NCBI RefSeq assembly: GCF_021483235.1
Contig: NZ_JAKEEC010000024.1
Location: forward strand, 388-63,105
Origin: Arthrobacter alkaliphilus
Lineage (GTDB): Bacteria > Actinomycetota > Actinomycetes > Actinomycetales > Micrococcaceae
Direction of reading: 5' to 3'
Length of the DNA: 62,718 nt
Below are positions 23,845 through 31,728 of the stretch, piece by piece. Numbering within the stretch: position 1 is the stretch's first letter; the number at the start of each line of letters is the position of its first letter. The notes below the pieces were generated by a model. That model was not told where the DNA came from, ran no database searches, and saw only the letters and a list, made by a program, of their open reading frames with translations. The position numbers and the translations under genes are program-made.

Positions 23845-24771
23845 TTAGGTGAGCAGAAGCGCGACGCCGATCATGGCCGGGACAGCGACCACCGTGGTGA
23901 TCAGGACCGTGTCCTTGGCCACGGTGATTCCGGTGTTGTAGCGGCTCGCAGCTACGAACACGTTCTGCGCCGTGGGCAGGGCCGAGGTAACCACCACGGC
24001 GAACAAAGCGTGTCCGTCCAGGCCGAGCACGAAGCGGGCGAAAAGGTAGGCCATGAGGGGGTGGACAAACAGCTTGAAGCCGCTGGCCAATAGGGAGTCC
24101 AGGCGCCGCCCGCCGTCTTTTTGCAACGGTCGCGAGCCGTTCAAGCTCATGCCGAACGCCATCAACATCGCAGGAATGGCCGCGCCGCCGATCAAATGGA
24201 TCGGCTCCATGATGAGTGAGGGCACCTGCCAGCCCGTGCCGGCGACTAGCAATCCGAGCGCGGTTCCGACGATCATGGGGTTCCGCACGATCATCAGCAG
24301 GAACCGCAGGGGAGTGGTGCGGTGGCTGCTCGTGCTGGCGTCGAGCGCCATGAGGTACGACGGCGTGAAGAAGGACAACTGGAAGATCAACAGAGGAGCC
24401 ACATAGCTTGCGTCGCCCAGGACGAACACGGAGATGGGGATGCCGAGATTGGCGGCGTTGGCCAAGGACGCACTCATGGAGGACATCAGCGATTCGGGCA
24501 GTGAACGTTTGAGCCCGAACTTCACGATGACGAAGAACAGGGCGCCCGTGGCGATCGAGCCGACGGCGGTGACCAGGAGCGGGGCGGCGAACACATCGTG
24601 AAGGTGCGCCTTGCCCAGGGTTTCAAAGAGAAGAGCGGGGCTTGCGACGAAGAACGTCAGTCCACTCAAGACCGAGCGAGCATTCTCGCCAAGGATTCCG
24701 CGCCTCCCGACGAACATGCCCACCAAAATGATGGCCCAGACGACGAAGAACCCCGAGAGGACGCCCAGCAT
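23845..24771 (-). CDS. AEC family transporter (auxin efflux carrier type)
   Basis: This 308-residue inner-membrane protein has about ten hydrophobic segments, the last reading TVVAVPAMIGVALLL. It belongs to the AEC family of bacterial carriers for dicarboxylates or other organic acids (FVVWAIILVGMFVGRRGIL at the start, SLANAANLGIPISVFVLGD with the conserved N-xGxP, LPTAQNVFVAASRY). Four bases separate its stop from the convergent GH15 fusion gene. The substrate is unknown. Confidence 0.88.
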   Translation of the reverse strand: MLGVLSGFFVVWAIILVGMFVGRRGILGENARSVLSGLTFFVASPALLFETLGKAHLHDVFAAPLLVTAVGSIATGALFFVIVKFGLKRSLPESLMSSMSASLANAANLGIPISVFVLGDASYVAPLLIFQLSFFTPSYLMALDASTSSHRTTPLRFLLMIVRNPMIVGTALGLLVAGTGWQVPSLIMEPIHLIGGAAIPAMLMAFGMSLNGSRPLQKDGGRRLDSLLASGFKLFVHPLMAYLFARFVLGLDGHALFAVVVTSALPTAQNVFVAASRYNTGITVAKDTVLITTVVAVPAMIGVALLLT

Positions 24772-24913
24772 TTACGGTGTCCGGAAGGGGGCGGGCGCGG
24801 GGCAGGGTGGGTTCACAGTCCCAGCCTAAATCAGCTTTATTCGCCTATGAGGCACGACGGCGGGAAGTTCCGCCATGTGGACCACGTTGGGGAGTACTCC
24901 CAGGACAGGGAGG

Positions 24914-25342
24914 CTAGTTCAGCCGGGCGTTGTTGAGGGCGTGCGGCGGGCGCATGATGCCGGGTGTGATTCCTTCGGCGGGATCGCTGCCGAGCTGGAC
25001 GATTTTGTTGGCTTTGTCCACGTGGACAACCTTGGGCTGGTAGGCCTTCGCCTCTTCGGTGGTCATCTCCGCATAGGTGATGAGGATGACGACGTCGCCC
25101 ACGTGCACGAGGTGCGCCGCGGCACCGTTGATGCCAATGACGCCGGATCCGCGCTCGCCCGCAATGGTGTAGGTTTCCAGGCGCGCGCCGTTGGTCACGT
25201 CGACAATGGAGACGAGCTCGCCGGGGAGAATGTCCGCGGCGTCCAGCAGATCCAGGTCGACCGTCACTGAACCTACATAGTGCAGATCGGCATGGGTCAC
25301 CGTGGCACGGTGGATCTTGGACTTAAACATTGTGCGGTTCAT
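24914..25342 (-). CDS. panD: Aspartate 1-decarboxylase
   Basis: This 142-residue pyruvoyl enzyme makes beta-alanine from L-aspartate for pantothenate/CoA synthesis in the cytoplasm. The self-cleavage site is visible as HYVGSVTVD with Gly24-Ser25, which yields the pyruvoyl group on Ser25. Also conserved are the N-terminal [36 protein letters not shown] and [11 protein letters not shown]. The length suits the family (about 126-145). No other pantothenate genes are adjacent. Confidence 0.97.
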   Translation of the reverse strand: MNRTMFKSKIHRATVTHADLHYVGSVTVDLDLLDAADILPGELVSIVDVTNGARLETYTIAGERGSGVIGINGAAAHLVHVGDVVILITYAEMTTEEAKAYQPKVVHVDKANKIVQLGSDPAEGITPGIMRPPHALNNARLN

Positions 25343-25392
25343 AACGTGACAAGTTTAGCGCGTGGGCACGTCATCGCCGGGTGATGCCTGAC

Positions 25393-25410
25393 ACAGGCCC
25401 TCAGGGCCTG
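25393..25410 (-). terminator. Hairpin at the 3' end of the small membrane protein gene
   Basis: CAGGCCC and GGGCCTG pair around TCA, which is the stop codon of the minus-strand gene ending at 25401. Confidence 0.5.
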
Positions 25411-25724
25411 GCTGCCTTCCCCGTTTGGCGCCGCTTCAGGGAGCCGTAGGCCGCAAGCAGCTTGGGAACGACTACGTACACCGCGGTCGGCACTACCAGG
25501 AGGGTCAGGACGAGTGACCGCATCACGGGGTGCCAGGTTTCCGTCAGTGGAGTGAGGGCCGTCATGCCGATCGCGACGAGCGGGAAAATGGCAACCCAGG
25601 TGATGACTGCGCGAATGTGCACGGAGGGTACGTGAACGGGCGGCGCCGGAACGGAAGTAGGCGCGGAACCAGACGCAGGCGCGGTGCTGTCCGCAGGTGT
25701 TGTAACGGGGATTTCGGTGCTCAT
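25401..25724 (-). CDS. Small two-helix membrane protein, TetR-controlled
   Basis: This 107-residue protein has a Pro/Ala-rich N-terminal 40 residues and two hydrophobic segments (ITWVAIFPLVAIGMTAL and VLTLLVVPTAVYVVVPKLL). I do not recognise the family with certainty; it resembles small DUF2798-like inner-membrane proteins. The ATG at 25724 is preceded by GGAGA. It is divergent from a TetR gene, with two TetR-like operators in the shared intergenic region, so it is the likely target of that repressor. Confidence 0.7.
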   Translation of the reverse strand: MSTEIPVTTPADSTAPASGSAPTSVPAPPVHVPSVHIRAVITWVAIFPLVAIGMTALTPLTETWHPVMRSLVLTLLVVPTAVYVVVPKLLAAYGSLKRRQTGKAARP

Positions 25725-25733
25725 GGAATTCTC

Positions 25734-25803
25734 CAACTAATTGGTTGCTAATTGGCTGAGTCCAGACTAGGTGCGCCCGCTCAAAACTGCAACTACTTAG
25801 TTG
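25734..25803. promoter_or_regulatory. Two TetR-type operators in a divergent promoter region
   Basis: CAACTA-CT-TAGTTG (25790-25803) has perfect 6-bp arms. CAACTA-AT-TGGTTG (25734-25747) is the same site with one arm mismatch. The centres are 56 bp apart. One lies next to the ribosome binding site of the small membrane protein and the other lies just upstream of the TetR -10 element, so one repressor could silence both promoters. Confidence 0.8.
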
Positions 25804-25811
25804 GAATCTGT

Positions 25812-25817
25812 TAAGAT
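25812..25817 (+). promoter_or_regulatory. -10 element of the TetR gene (leaderless)
   Basis: TAAGAT ends 6 nt before the ATG at 25824, and there is no ribosome binding site. The perfect operator copy at 25790-25803 would cover the -35/spacer region. Confidence 0.6.
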
Positions 25818-25823
25818 AGTGAC

Positions 25824-26417
25824 ATGGCATGGGATACTGAGCGGACCAAGCGCCTCCTCCTTGAGGCGGCCACGGCAGAGTTCTGCGAGTTCGGACTCGC
25901 GGGCGCCAGGGTGGACCGCATCGCTGCCGCAGCCGGAGTCAACAAGGAACGCATCTATCAATACTTCGGCAAGAAGGATCTCCTGTTCGACGCCGTGATC
26001 GAGTCCCAGCTCAGCAAGGTGGTGGACGACGTTCGCGTTGAAGGCAGCGGCCCCGAAGCGTTGGCCGACTACGCCGGACGCCTGTTCGACCACCATCACC
26101 AAGACCCCACCCTGCCCAGGCTGCTGTTCTGGGAGGGGCTCGAGCGGGGCGACTACGTCGTTAACCGCCCGGACCGTGCCGCGAACTGCAGGAACAAAGT
26201 TGACGCGGTGATCCAGGCGGTGCCGGGTACTTCGAGGGAAGACGCCGCGGACTTGATGCTCACCATCATTGCGCTTTGTGACGCGTGGCCGGTACTGCCC
26301 GAGTTGGATGGCCTGATGGCCGGCAGCAAGGGTCCAGGAAGGGCCGAGCGGCGCCGGAAGGCGATCGTCCAGACCGTGCTGGTGTCCGCGCAGGCCCTCG
26401 CTACGCCTGCTTGTTGA
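25824..26417 (+). CDS. TetR/AcrR family transcriptional regulator
   Basis: This 197-residue repressor starts MAWDTERTKRLLLEAATAEF. It has a helix-turn-helix in residues about 27-46 (ARVDRIAAAAGVNKERIYQYFGKKDLLFDAVI), the classic TetR DNA-binding region. The C-terminal ligand domain is variable and gives no effector clue. It is divergent from the small two-helix membrane protein and probably autoregulated through the two palindromes between them. Its 3' end overlaps the convergent LysR gene by 17 bp. Confidence 0.93.
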   Translation: MAWDTERTKRLLLEAATAEFCEFGLAGARVDRIAAAAGVNKERIYQYFGKKDLLFDAVIESQLSKVVDDVRVEGSGPEALADYAGRLFDHHHQDPTLPRLLFWEGLERGDYVVNRPDRAANCRNKVDAVIQAVPGTSREDAADLMLTIIALCDAWPVLPELDGLMAGSKGPGRAERRRKAIVQTVLVSAQALATPAC

Positions 26418-27255
26418 GCGTCCTGCCGATGATTGCCTGGGTCAGCGCATCAACTACCTCGGCGTTGGCCAGGGGGTTGCGGATCAGGGTGAAGTCGACG
26501 TCGCCCACGGGCGGCAGGTCGAAGCGCTTGGTGATGACCGTGAGGTCTTCCGGCACCAGAGACGACGGCATCACGGCGACGCCGATGCCCGCGCGCACCG
26601 CTGCCAGGACACCGGCGATCTGCTTGGTCGAGCAGGTGACCCGCCACGTCCGGCCCATGGCCTCCAGCGCGTCGATGGCCAGTTTCCGGCTGACGCTCGG
26701 GGCCGGGTAGCAAATCAAGGGCACAGGACTGGCCGGGTCCAGCACCGTTTGCTCCACTCCGACCCAGGCAAACTTGTCGTGCCGGACCACCGTGCCGTCC
26801 TTCGCCTCGCCCACCCACTTCACGAAGACCAGGTCCAACTGCCCGGCGTTGACGCGTTTGTAGAGCTGGTCGCTCTGGCTGACAGTCAGTTCAAGGTTTA
26901 TCTGGGGGTAGAGCTGCCGGAACTCGCGCAGGATCCGGGGCAGGCCCGTAATGGCAAGATCATCGGCGGTTCCAAACCGCAAGCGTCCGCGCATCGCGGA
27001 GCCGGAGAAGTACCTCGCCGCGGAATCGTGCGCGGAGAGGATGTTGCGGGCAAAGCCTGCCATGGCATCGCCATTGTCCGTGAGCCGGACCTCCCGGGTG
27101 TCGCGGGCCACGAGCGCTCTTTTGGCCGCCGTCTCCAGCTTTCTCACATGCTGGCTGACCGTGGGCTGGGCCAATCCGAGGCGCTCGGCTGCCTTCGTGA
27201 AACTCAAAGTCTCTGCCACGGCCAGGAATGACCGCAACTGTACGGGTTCGAACAC
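26401..27255 (-). CDS. LysR family transcriptional regulator
   Basis: This 284-residue regulator has an N-terminal winged HTH (LRSFLAVAETLSFTKAAERLGLAQPTVSQHVRKLETAAKRALVAR, residues about 5-50). A periplasmic-binding-protein-like effector domain follows (RLRFGTADDLAITGLPRILREFRQLYPQINLELTVS). The GTG at 27255 (VFEPVQLRSFL) has GGAG upstream and matches the family start; the frame is open further but without support. It is divergent from an MFS exporter gene, with a T-N11-A palindrome between them, so it probably controls that exporter and itself. Confidence 0.92.
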   Translation of the reverse strand: MFEPVQLRSFLAVAETLSFTKAAERLGLAQPTVSQHVRKLETAAKRALVARDTREVRLTDNGDAMAGFARNILSAHDSAARYFSGSAMRGRLRFGTADDLAITGLPRILREFRQLYPQINLELTVSQSDQLYKRVNAGQLDLVFVKWVGEAKDGTVVRHDKFAWVGVEQTVLDPASPVPLICYPAPSVSRKLAIDALEAMGRTWRVTCSTKQIAGVLAAVRAGIGVAVMPSSLVPEDLTVITKRFDLPPVGDVDFTLIRNPLANAEVVDALTQAIIGRTLNKQA

Positions 27256-27298
27256 CGGGCTCCTTGGATAGCTACGTTCACCGCCGCTCAAGGGGTGT

Positions 27299-27313
27299 AT
27301 TGCGCTTCGCAAT
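27299..27313. promoter_or_regulatory. LysR-type operator (T-N11-A palindrome)
   Basis: ATTGCG-CTT-CGCAAT is a perfect inverted repeat containing T-N11-A, the LysR recognition pattern. It lies 44 bp upstream of the LysR start and 93 bp upstream of the MFS start, next to TATACA (27320-27325), a plausible -10 for the exporter. Confidence 0.7.
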
Positions 27314-27405
27314 GTTAGTTATACAGCCAATTCACTTCCATGATCGTTGCGGCCAACCCTAGCGTTAAAGGCATCCCAGCGAAACGCCTATCCTAAGGAC
27401 TACTT

Positions 27406-28803
27406 TTGGCACCGCCACCGCCCTCAGCGGCAAACGTCAGCCAACCCACCATCGATTCATCCGCGGCAAGCAGCCGGATCCCGCACGCTGCCGAGCCCGA
27501 CACAGTCACCCAGCCGATCGCCGTCGTCAGCGAACGCCTGCCTTGGCGGCATACGTTTATTTCCCTCAAAGTACCCAACTTCCGGATTTTCGCCATGGGC
27601 CACTTCGTGGCGGTCGTCGCGCTCTGGATGCAGAGGATTGCCCAGGACTGGTTGGTGCTCCAGCTCTCAGGATCCGTCACCGCCGTCGGGATAACCGTGG
27701 CGCTGCAGTTCACGCCGTCGCTGTTCCTGGGCCCGTGGGGCGGCATGATGGCCGACCGGTTCGCCAAGCGACGGATCCTCATCCTCTGCCAAAGCGTCGC
27801 CGGCGCCTTGGCTGCCATCCTTGCCGTGCTGGCATTGAGCCACCACATCGAGGTGTGGCACGTTTACGTGATCGCCTTCGTCCTCGGCCTTGTGACGGTC
27901 CTCGACCAGCCCGCGCGGCAGGTCTTCGTCAACGAACTCGTGGGGCCGAAGTACCTGCGCAACGCGATCAGCGTCAACTCCACCACGTTCCAGCTGGGCG
28001 GCCTGATAGGTCCCGCTTTGGCCGGCGTGCTGCTGACCGCCGTCGGCGCGGGCTGGGCCTTCGCGGCCAACGCGCTCGCCTGCTGCTCCACCGTGACCAT
28101 GCTCCTGATGCTGCGCAAGAACGAACTCTACGTCAGCGCTCCGGTACCCAAACGCAAGGGAATGCTGCGGGAAGGCCTGCGGTATGCCCTCAGTAAGCCC
28201 ACCATCTACTGGCCGTGGCTCATGGCAGGCTTCGTGGCGGTCTTCGCGATGAGCCTGCCGGTGCTTCTCGCCGCCTTCGCTGACCACATCTACCACGCGG
28301 GCGCCGGCGGCTACGGCTTGCTCAACGCCATGGTTGCCCTTGGTGCGCTCACCGGGGCAATCACGTCGGCCCGCCGCCGCCAGTTGCGCCTGCGCTCGGT
28401 GGTGCTGTGCGCCGGAATGTACGGCTTGATGCTTTGCCTGGCTGCGTTGGCGCCATCCATTGTGTGGCTCTCGGCTGCGATGGTTCTCTCCGGATTCTGG
28501 TGCCTCATGTTCCTGACCGCCGCCAACCAGCTGGTCCAGGTCAGCGCGAACATGAGCATCCGGGGCCGCGTCATGAGCCTCTACATCATGGTGCTCATCG
28601 GTGGCCAAGCAGTGGGGGGACCCATGACGGGCTGGCTTGCCGAGCATCTGAACCCGCAGGCAGGGCTTTTAGTGTCCGGAGGGGTGCCCGCGCTCGCAGC
28701 GGCGACGGTCGCCGTCGTGCTGGCCCGGAAGTCTGAATTGCGGCTCAAGGTAAACATCCGGGACCGGCGCCGGATGGTGCGGATCGTCGCGCAGTCGGCG
28801 TAG
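27406..28803 (+). CDS. MFS transporter (EntS/MFS_3-like exporter)
   Basis: This 465-residue inner-membrane carrier has about 40 hydrophilic N-terminal residues and twelve hydrophobic segments. It has the MFS_3 signatures LKVPNFRIFAMGHFVAVVALWMQRIAQDWLV, GPWGGMMADRFAKRRILILCQ (motif A, GxxxDRxxRR) and VTVLDQPARQVFVNELVGPKYLRNAISVNS. The group exports siderophores and drugs. The TTG start at 27406 is supported by AAGGA about 7 nt upstream; no ATG or GTG lies near. It is regulated, by inference, by the divergent LysR protein. Confidence 0.88.
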   Translation: MAPPPPSAANVSQPTIDSSAASSRIPHAAEPDTVTQPIAVVSERLPWRHTFISLKVPNFRIFAMGHFVAVVALWMQRIAQDWLVLQLSGSVTAVGITVALQFTPSLFLGPWGGMMADRFAKRRILILCQSVAGALAAILAVLALSHHIEVWHVYVIAFVLGLVTVLDQPARQVFVNELVGPKYLRNAISVNSTTFQLGGLIGPALAGVLLTAVGAGWAFAANALACCSTVTMLLMLRKNELYVSAPVPKRKGMLREGLRYALSKPTIYWPWLMAGFVAVFAMSLPVLLAAFADHIYHAGAGGYGLLNAMVALGALTGAITSARRRQLRLRSVVLCAGMYGLMLCLAALAPSIVWLSAAMVLSGFWCLMFLTAANQLVQVSANMSIRGRVMSLYIMVLIGGQAVGGPMTGWLAEHLNPQAGLLVSGGVPALAAATVAVVLARKSELRLKVNIRDRRRMVRIVAQSA

Positions 28804-28813
28804 CAAGGAAAGC

Positions 28814-28887
28814 TGGAGCGGGCGACGGGAATCGAACCCGCGTATCGAGCTTGGGAAGCTAGCGCTCTACCATTGAGCTACGCCCGC
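28814..28887 (-). tRNA. tRNA-Gly (CCC)
   Basis: Cloverleaf on the minus strand: acceptor GCGGGCG/CGCCCGC, D-arm GCTC-AATGGTA-GAGC, anticodon loop TTCCCAA (anticodon CCC), T-arm with TTCGATT, discriminator T and an encoded CCA (28814-28816). Anticodon stem CTAGC/GCTCG has one T-C mismatch at the 28-42 position. Confidence 0.96.
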
Positions 28888-29124
28888 ATTGCTCCGCAAA
28901 CCAGCCGGAGCAGATCCCAGCTTAGCGCAGATGCCGCACTGATCCAGACACAGACTCACCGGTATCACGGCCCCATCAAATTTGCCTGTGTGCTCGTAAA
29001 GATTCGGTTAAGGCTCGACGCGGGTGTGTTGCGCCGCCGCACGCCTGACTATTCTGTAGCAGTTAGCTGCTGTGTCATGGGGAACCCGGCTATGTCTCCG
29101 AGCCGTACGCCGAAAGAGGATTCC

Positions 29125-29571
29125 GTGGCATTTGCAGAGCATGAAGTACTCATCGGTCGCGATGCCATGACCGTTTACCAATTCGTGGTGGACGGGCTCA
29201 ACAATCCCCGGTGGCGCAGTGGAATCCGCAGCATTTCCCTCCGTTCCGGGCATCCCGGAGAAAAAGGCGCCGTGTACCAGCAGACCCTGGCGGGGCCCGG
29301 GGGACGGCCGGTCGCGGCTGACTTCCAAATCACCGAAGCCAGGCCAGGGGCCGAGGTGCGCTTCGCCGTCGTCGCTGGTCCTGCACGGCCCACGGGTGGC
29401 TACTACCTCAGTACCGAAGGGCCCAATACCCGCCTGCGGTTCGCCTTGGAGTACCGCCCCAAGGGCCTGCAGAAACTCATGAACAGCATGATCCAGAAGA
29501 CCATGGAAGAGGAAGTGGCCCAGCTGGAGCAGCTGAAGTCGGTCATCGAGGAGCAGGCCCCGGAGGCGTAG
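29125..29571 (+). CDS. SRPBCC family protein
   Basis: This 148-residue START/Bet v 1-fold protein (polyketide cyclase-like, small hydrophobic ligand binding) starts VAFAEHEVLIGRDAMTVYQFVVDGLNNPRWRSGIRSISL. It continues with PGAEVRFAVVAGPARPTGGYYLST and a helical C-terminus MIQKTMEEEVAQLEQLKSVIEEQ. The GTG at 29125 has AGAGGA at 29115-29120. In-frame ATGs at 29092 and 29077 would extend it by 11 or 16 residues and remain possible. A TATTCT hexamer at 29050-29055 may be its -10. Ligand unknown. Confidence 0.8.
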   Translation: MAFAEHEVLIGRDAMTVYQFVVDGLNNPRWRSGIRSISLRSGHPGEKGAVYQQTLAGPGGRPVAADFQITEARPGAEVRFAVVAGPARPTGGYYLSTEGPNTRLRFALEYRPKGLQKLMNSMIQKTMEEEVAQLEQLKSVIEEQAPEA

Positions 29572-29634
29572 CTACTGAGTCTCAATGTTTCCCCTATTGG
29601 CCACCAGGCACCACGGAGTGCGGGATGCATACGG

Positions 29635-29640
29635 TATTTT
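29635..29640 (+). promoter_or_regulatory. -10 element of dcd (leaderless)
   Basis: TATTTT ends 7 nt before the GTG at 29648, and there is no ribosome binding site. Confidence 0.5.
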
Positions 29641-29647
29641 TGATCCT

Positions 29648-30223
29648 GTGCTGATCTCTGACCGCGACATACGTGCCGAAATCGACTCCCGACGTATTGT
29701 CCTGGAGCCCTACGACCCCGCCATGGTTCAGCCGTCTTCAGTGGACGTGAGGATCGACCGTTTCTTCCGCCTGTTCGACAACCACAAATACGCGCACATC
29801 GACCCCTCCGAGGAGCAGCCTGAGCTGACCCGCCTGGTTGAGGTCGAGGGCGACGAGCCGTTCATTCTGCACCCGGGCGAGTTCGTGCTCGGTTCAACGT
29901 TCGAGACCGTGAGCCTGCCGGACGACGTCGCCGCACGCCTTGAAGGAAAGTCCTCGCTGGGGCGCCTCGGCCTGCTGACGCATTCCACGGCCGGCTTCAT
30001 CGACCCAGGATTCTCGGGCCATGTGACCTTGGAGCTGTCCAATGTGGCCACGTTGCCCATCAAGTTGTGGCCTGGCATGAAGATCGGCCAGTTGTGCTTC
30101 TTCCGGCTCTCCTCGGCGGCCGAGTACCCCTATGGCTCCGGCGGATACGGCAACCGTTACCAAGGCCAGCGCGGCCCCACCGCGAGCCGCAGCCACTTGA
30201 ATTTCCACCGGACGTCCGTTTAG
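29648..30223 (+). CDS. dcd: dCTP deaminase
   Basis: This 191-residue enzyme deaminates dCTP to dUTP (some actinobacterial members also hydrolyse dUTP to dUMP), feeding thymidylate synthesis. Family signatures are [13 protein letters not shown] at the N-terminus, [56 protein letters not shown] (active-site Ser/Arg and Glu) and [35 protein letters not shown]. The GTG at 29648 gives the normal family length. The reading frame extends upstream to 29585 without family similarity. The gene ends 28 bp before the inverted repeat array. Confidence 0.96.
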   Translation: MLISDRDIRAEIDSRRIVLEPYDPAMVQPSSVDVRIDRFFRLFDNHKYAHIDPSEEQPELTRLVEVEGDEPFILHPGEFVLGSTFETVSLPDDVAARLEGKSSLGRLGLLTHSTAGFIDPGFSGHVTLELSNVATLPIKLWPGMKIGQLCFFRLSSAAEYPYGSGGYGNRYQGQRGPTASRSHLNFHRTSV

Positions 30224-30250
30224 CCCGTTGACGGTGGGGTGGCCCACGAT

Positions 30251-30522
30251 GCCCGGTCAGATCCGGGGGTAATTGTGATGACGCCCGGTCAGATCCGGGG
30301 GTAATTGTGATGACGCCCGTTCAGATCCCGGGTTAGCAGTGATGACGCCCGGTCAGATGATCTGACCGAGCGTCCGAGGGAGAGTCCCCAAAGGTGACCG
30401 GGCGTCGGGGGGAGAGCCGCGAAAGGTGACCGGGGGTCGGGGGGAGAGTCCCCAAAGGTGACCGGGCGTCCGAGAGAGAGCCCCCAAAGGTGACCGGGCG
30501 TCGGAGGAGGCCCATGCTTAGG
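30251..30522. repeat. Periodic inverted repeat array, exact 32-bp period, 4 + 5 units (copy 2)
   Basis: Four units with core GCCCGGTCA start at 30251, 30283, 30315 and 30347. Five units with the reverse-complement core TGACCGGGC start at 30363, 30395, 30427, 30459 and 30491. Every step within each arm is exactly 32 bp. Units 1 and 2 are identical. At the centre GGTCAGAT-G-ATCTGACC (30351-30367) forms a perfect palindrome. The rest of the unit differs between arms (GATCCGGGGGTAATTGTGAT against GGGGGGAGAGTCCCCAAAGG), so the arms are not one long hairpin. The last unit runs into the khtU stop. It lies between convergent genes and has no coding potential. Function unknown. Confidence 0.95.
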
Positions 30523-31723
30523 CTTCAAGGGACGAAATAGGCTCGGATGCCTTCGGTTTGCGCGGGGACTTGCGGAAGGCTTTGACCACCGGCTCCACGA
30601 AGCGCGCTGCGAGCGGTCCAAGGATGGCCATGAGCAGCACGTACGCGGTAGCGAGGGCGGCGATTTCCCGCGGAACGGTTCCGGAGGTGACCGCCAGCCC
30701 GGCAATGACAATGGAGAACTCGCCGCGGGCAATCAACTCAGCCCCCGCGCGGAAACGGCCGGGTACTGCGATGCCTCCCCGTTTCGCCGCCCAGAAACCG
30801 GTCAAGATCTTTGTGAGTGCCGTCAAGAGGGCCAGGAGGATCGCCCAGCCCAGGACCGGCGGAATGTTGGACGGATCGGTATTGAGGCCGAACGCCACGA
30901 AGAAGATCGCCGCAAAGAGATCCCGTAGCGGTTCGAGTATCCGCGTCGCGCTGTGGGCCGTTGCCCCCGAAATGGCAATGCCCAGCATGAACGCCCCCAC
31001 GGCCGCGGAGACCTGGAGGGCCGACGCTACCCCGGCCACGAGAAGGGCGGCCCCGAGGAGATTGAGCAGGAAGACTTCGGAGTTTTCGCTGTGCACCGCC
31101 TGGGATACCCGATGGCCGTGTTTGAGGGCCACCATCAGCACGAAGGTGACCACGGCCAATGCGATACCCACTGTCTGTAGCCCGCCGAGGAAGCCCACGC
31201 CTGCGAGGATCGCCGTCAGTATCGGAAGGTAGATGGCCATGGTGAGGTCTTCGAAAACCAAAATGGCCAGCACGACTGGCGTTTCCCGGTTACCGATCCG
31301 GCCGAGGTCCGTAATCACTTTCGCGGCGATGCCCGAGGAAGAAATATAGGTGACACCGCCCATGACGATCGCCCCCACGAGTCCCCAGCCGAGCCACACG
31401 GCCAGGCCCGCACCCGGGAGGAAGTTCAACACCAGGTCCAGGACACCTGCTTGCCACGAGCGCCTCAGCCCGGTGACGAGTTCCGCGGCCGTATATTCCA
31501 ACCCGAGCATCAACAGGAGCAGGATGACGCCGATTTCCCCGGAAAGATGGGCGAACTCGTGCATGCCGTCGAGCTTGATCAAACCACCGGCCCCGAATGC
31601 CAGTCCCCCCACCAGATAGAGCGGGATGGGGGACATTCCGATCCTGCCTGCCAAGCGCGCCAAGAGGCCCAGGCAGAAGACGACTGCGCCTAGCTCGATG
31701 AGGGTCAGGGCCAGGGGGTCCAT
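30518..31723 (-). CDS. khtU: Monovalent cation:proton antiporter, CPA2 family (KhtU-like)
   Basis: This 401-residue membrane antiporter has about 12 helices and belongs to the CPA2 (KefB/KhtU) family: PIPLYLVGGLAFGAGG, GEIGVILLLLMLGLEYTAAEL, GAIVMGGVTYISSSGIAAKVITDLGR, ARGEFSIVIAGLAV. It lacks the C-terminal RCK domains of KefB. The regulatory part is supplied by the preceding gene, 5 bp upstream, as in B. subtilis KhtTU. It probably exports K+ in exchange for H+ under stress or at high pH. The C-terminal 20 residues are Lys/Pro-rich. Its stop codon lies inside the last unit of the 32-bp repeat array. Confidence 0.88.
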   Translation of the reverse strand: MDPLALTLIELGAVVFCLGLLARLAGRIGMSPIPLYLVGGLAFGAGGLIKLDGMHEFAHLSGEIGVILLLLMLGLEYTAAELVTGLRRSWQAGVLDLVLNFLPGAGLAVWLGWGLVGAIVMGGVTYISSSGIAAKVITDLGRIGNRETPVVLAILVFEDLTMAIYLPILTAILAGVGFLGGLQTVGIALAVVTFVLMVALKHGHRVSQAVHSENSEVFLLNLLGAALLVAGVASALQVSAAVGAFMLGIAISGATAHSATRILEPLRDLFAAIFFVAFGLNTDPSNIPPVLGWAILLALLTALTKILTGFWAAKRGGIAVPGRFRAGAELIARGEFSIVIAGLAVTSGTVPREIAALATAYVLLMAILGPLAARFVEPVVKAFRKSPRKPKASEPISSLEA

Positions 31724-31728
31724 GAACG

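Noticed and set aside
28873..29076. Upstream extension of the SRPBCC gene
   Set aside because: It begins inside the tRNA-Gly gene, and the extra residues have no similarity to the family.
30251..30522. CRISPR-like appearance of the 32-bp repeats
   Set aside because: Units include identical or near-identical 'spacers', the core is only 12 bp, orientation flips in the middle and no cas genes are present.
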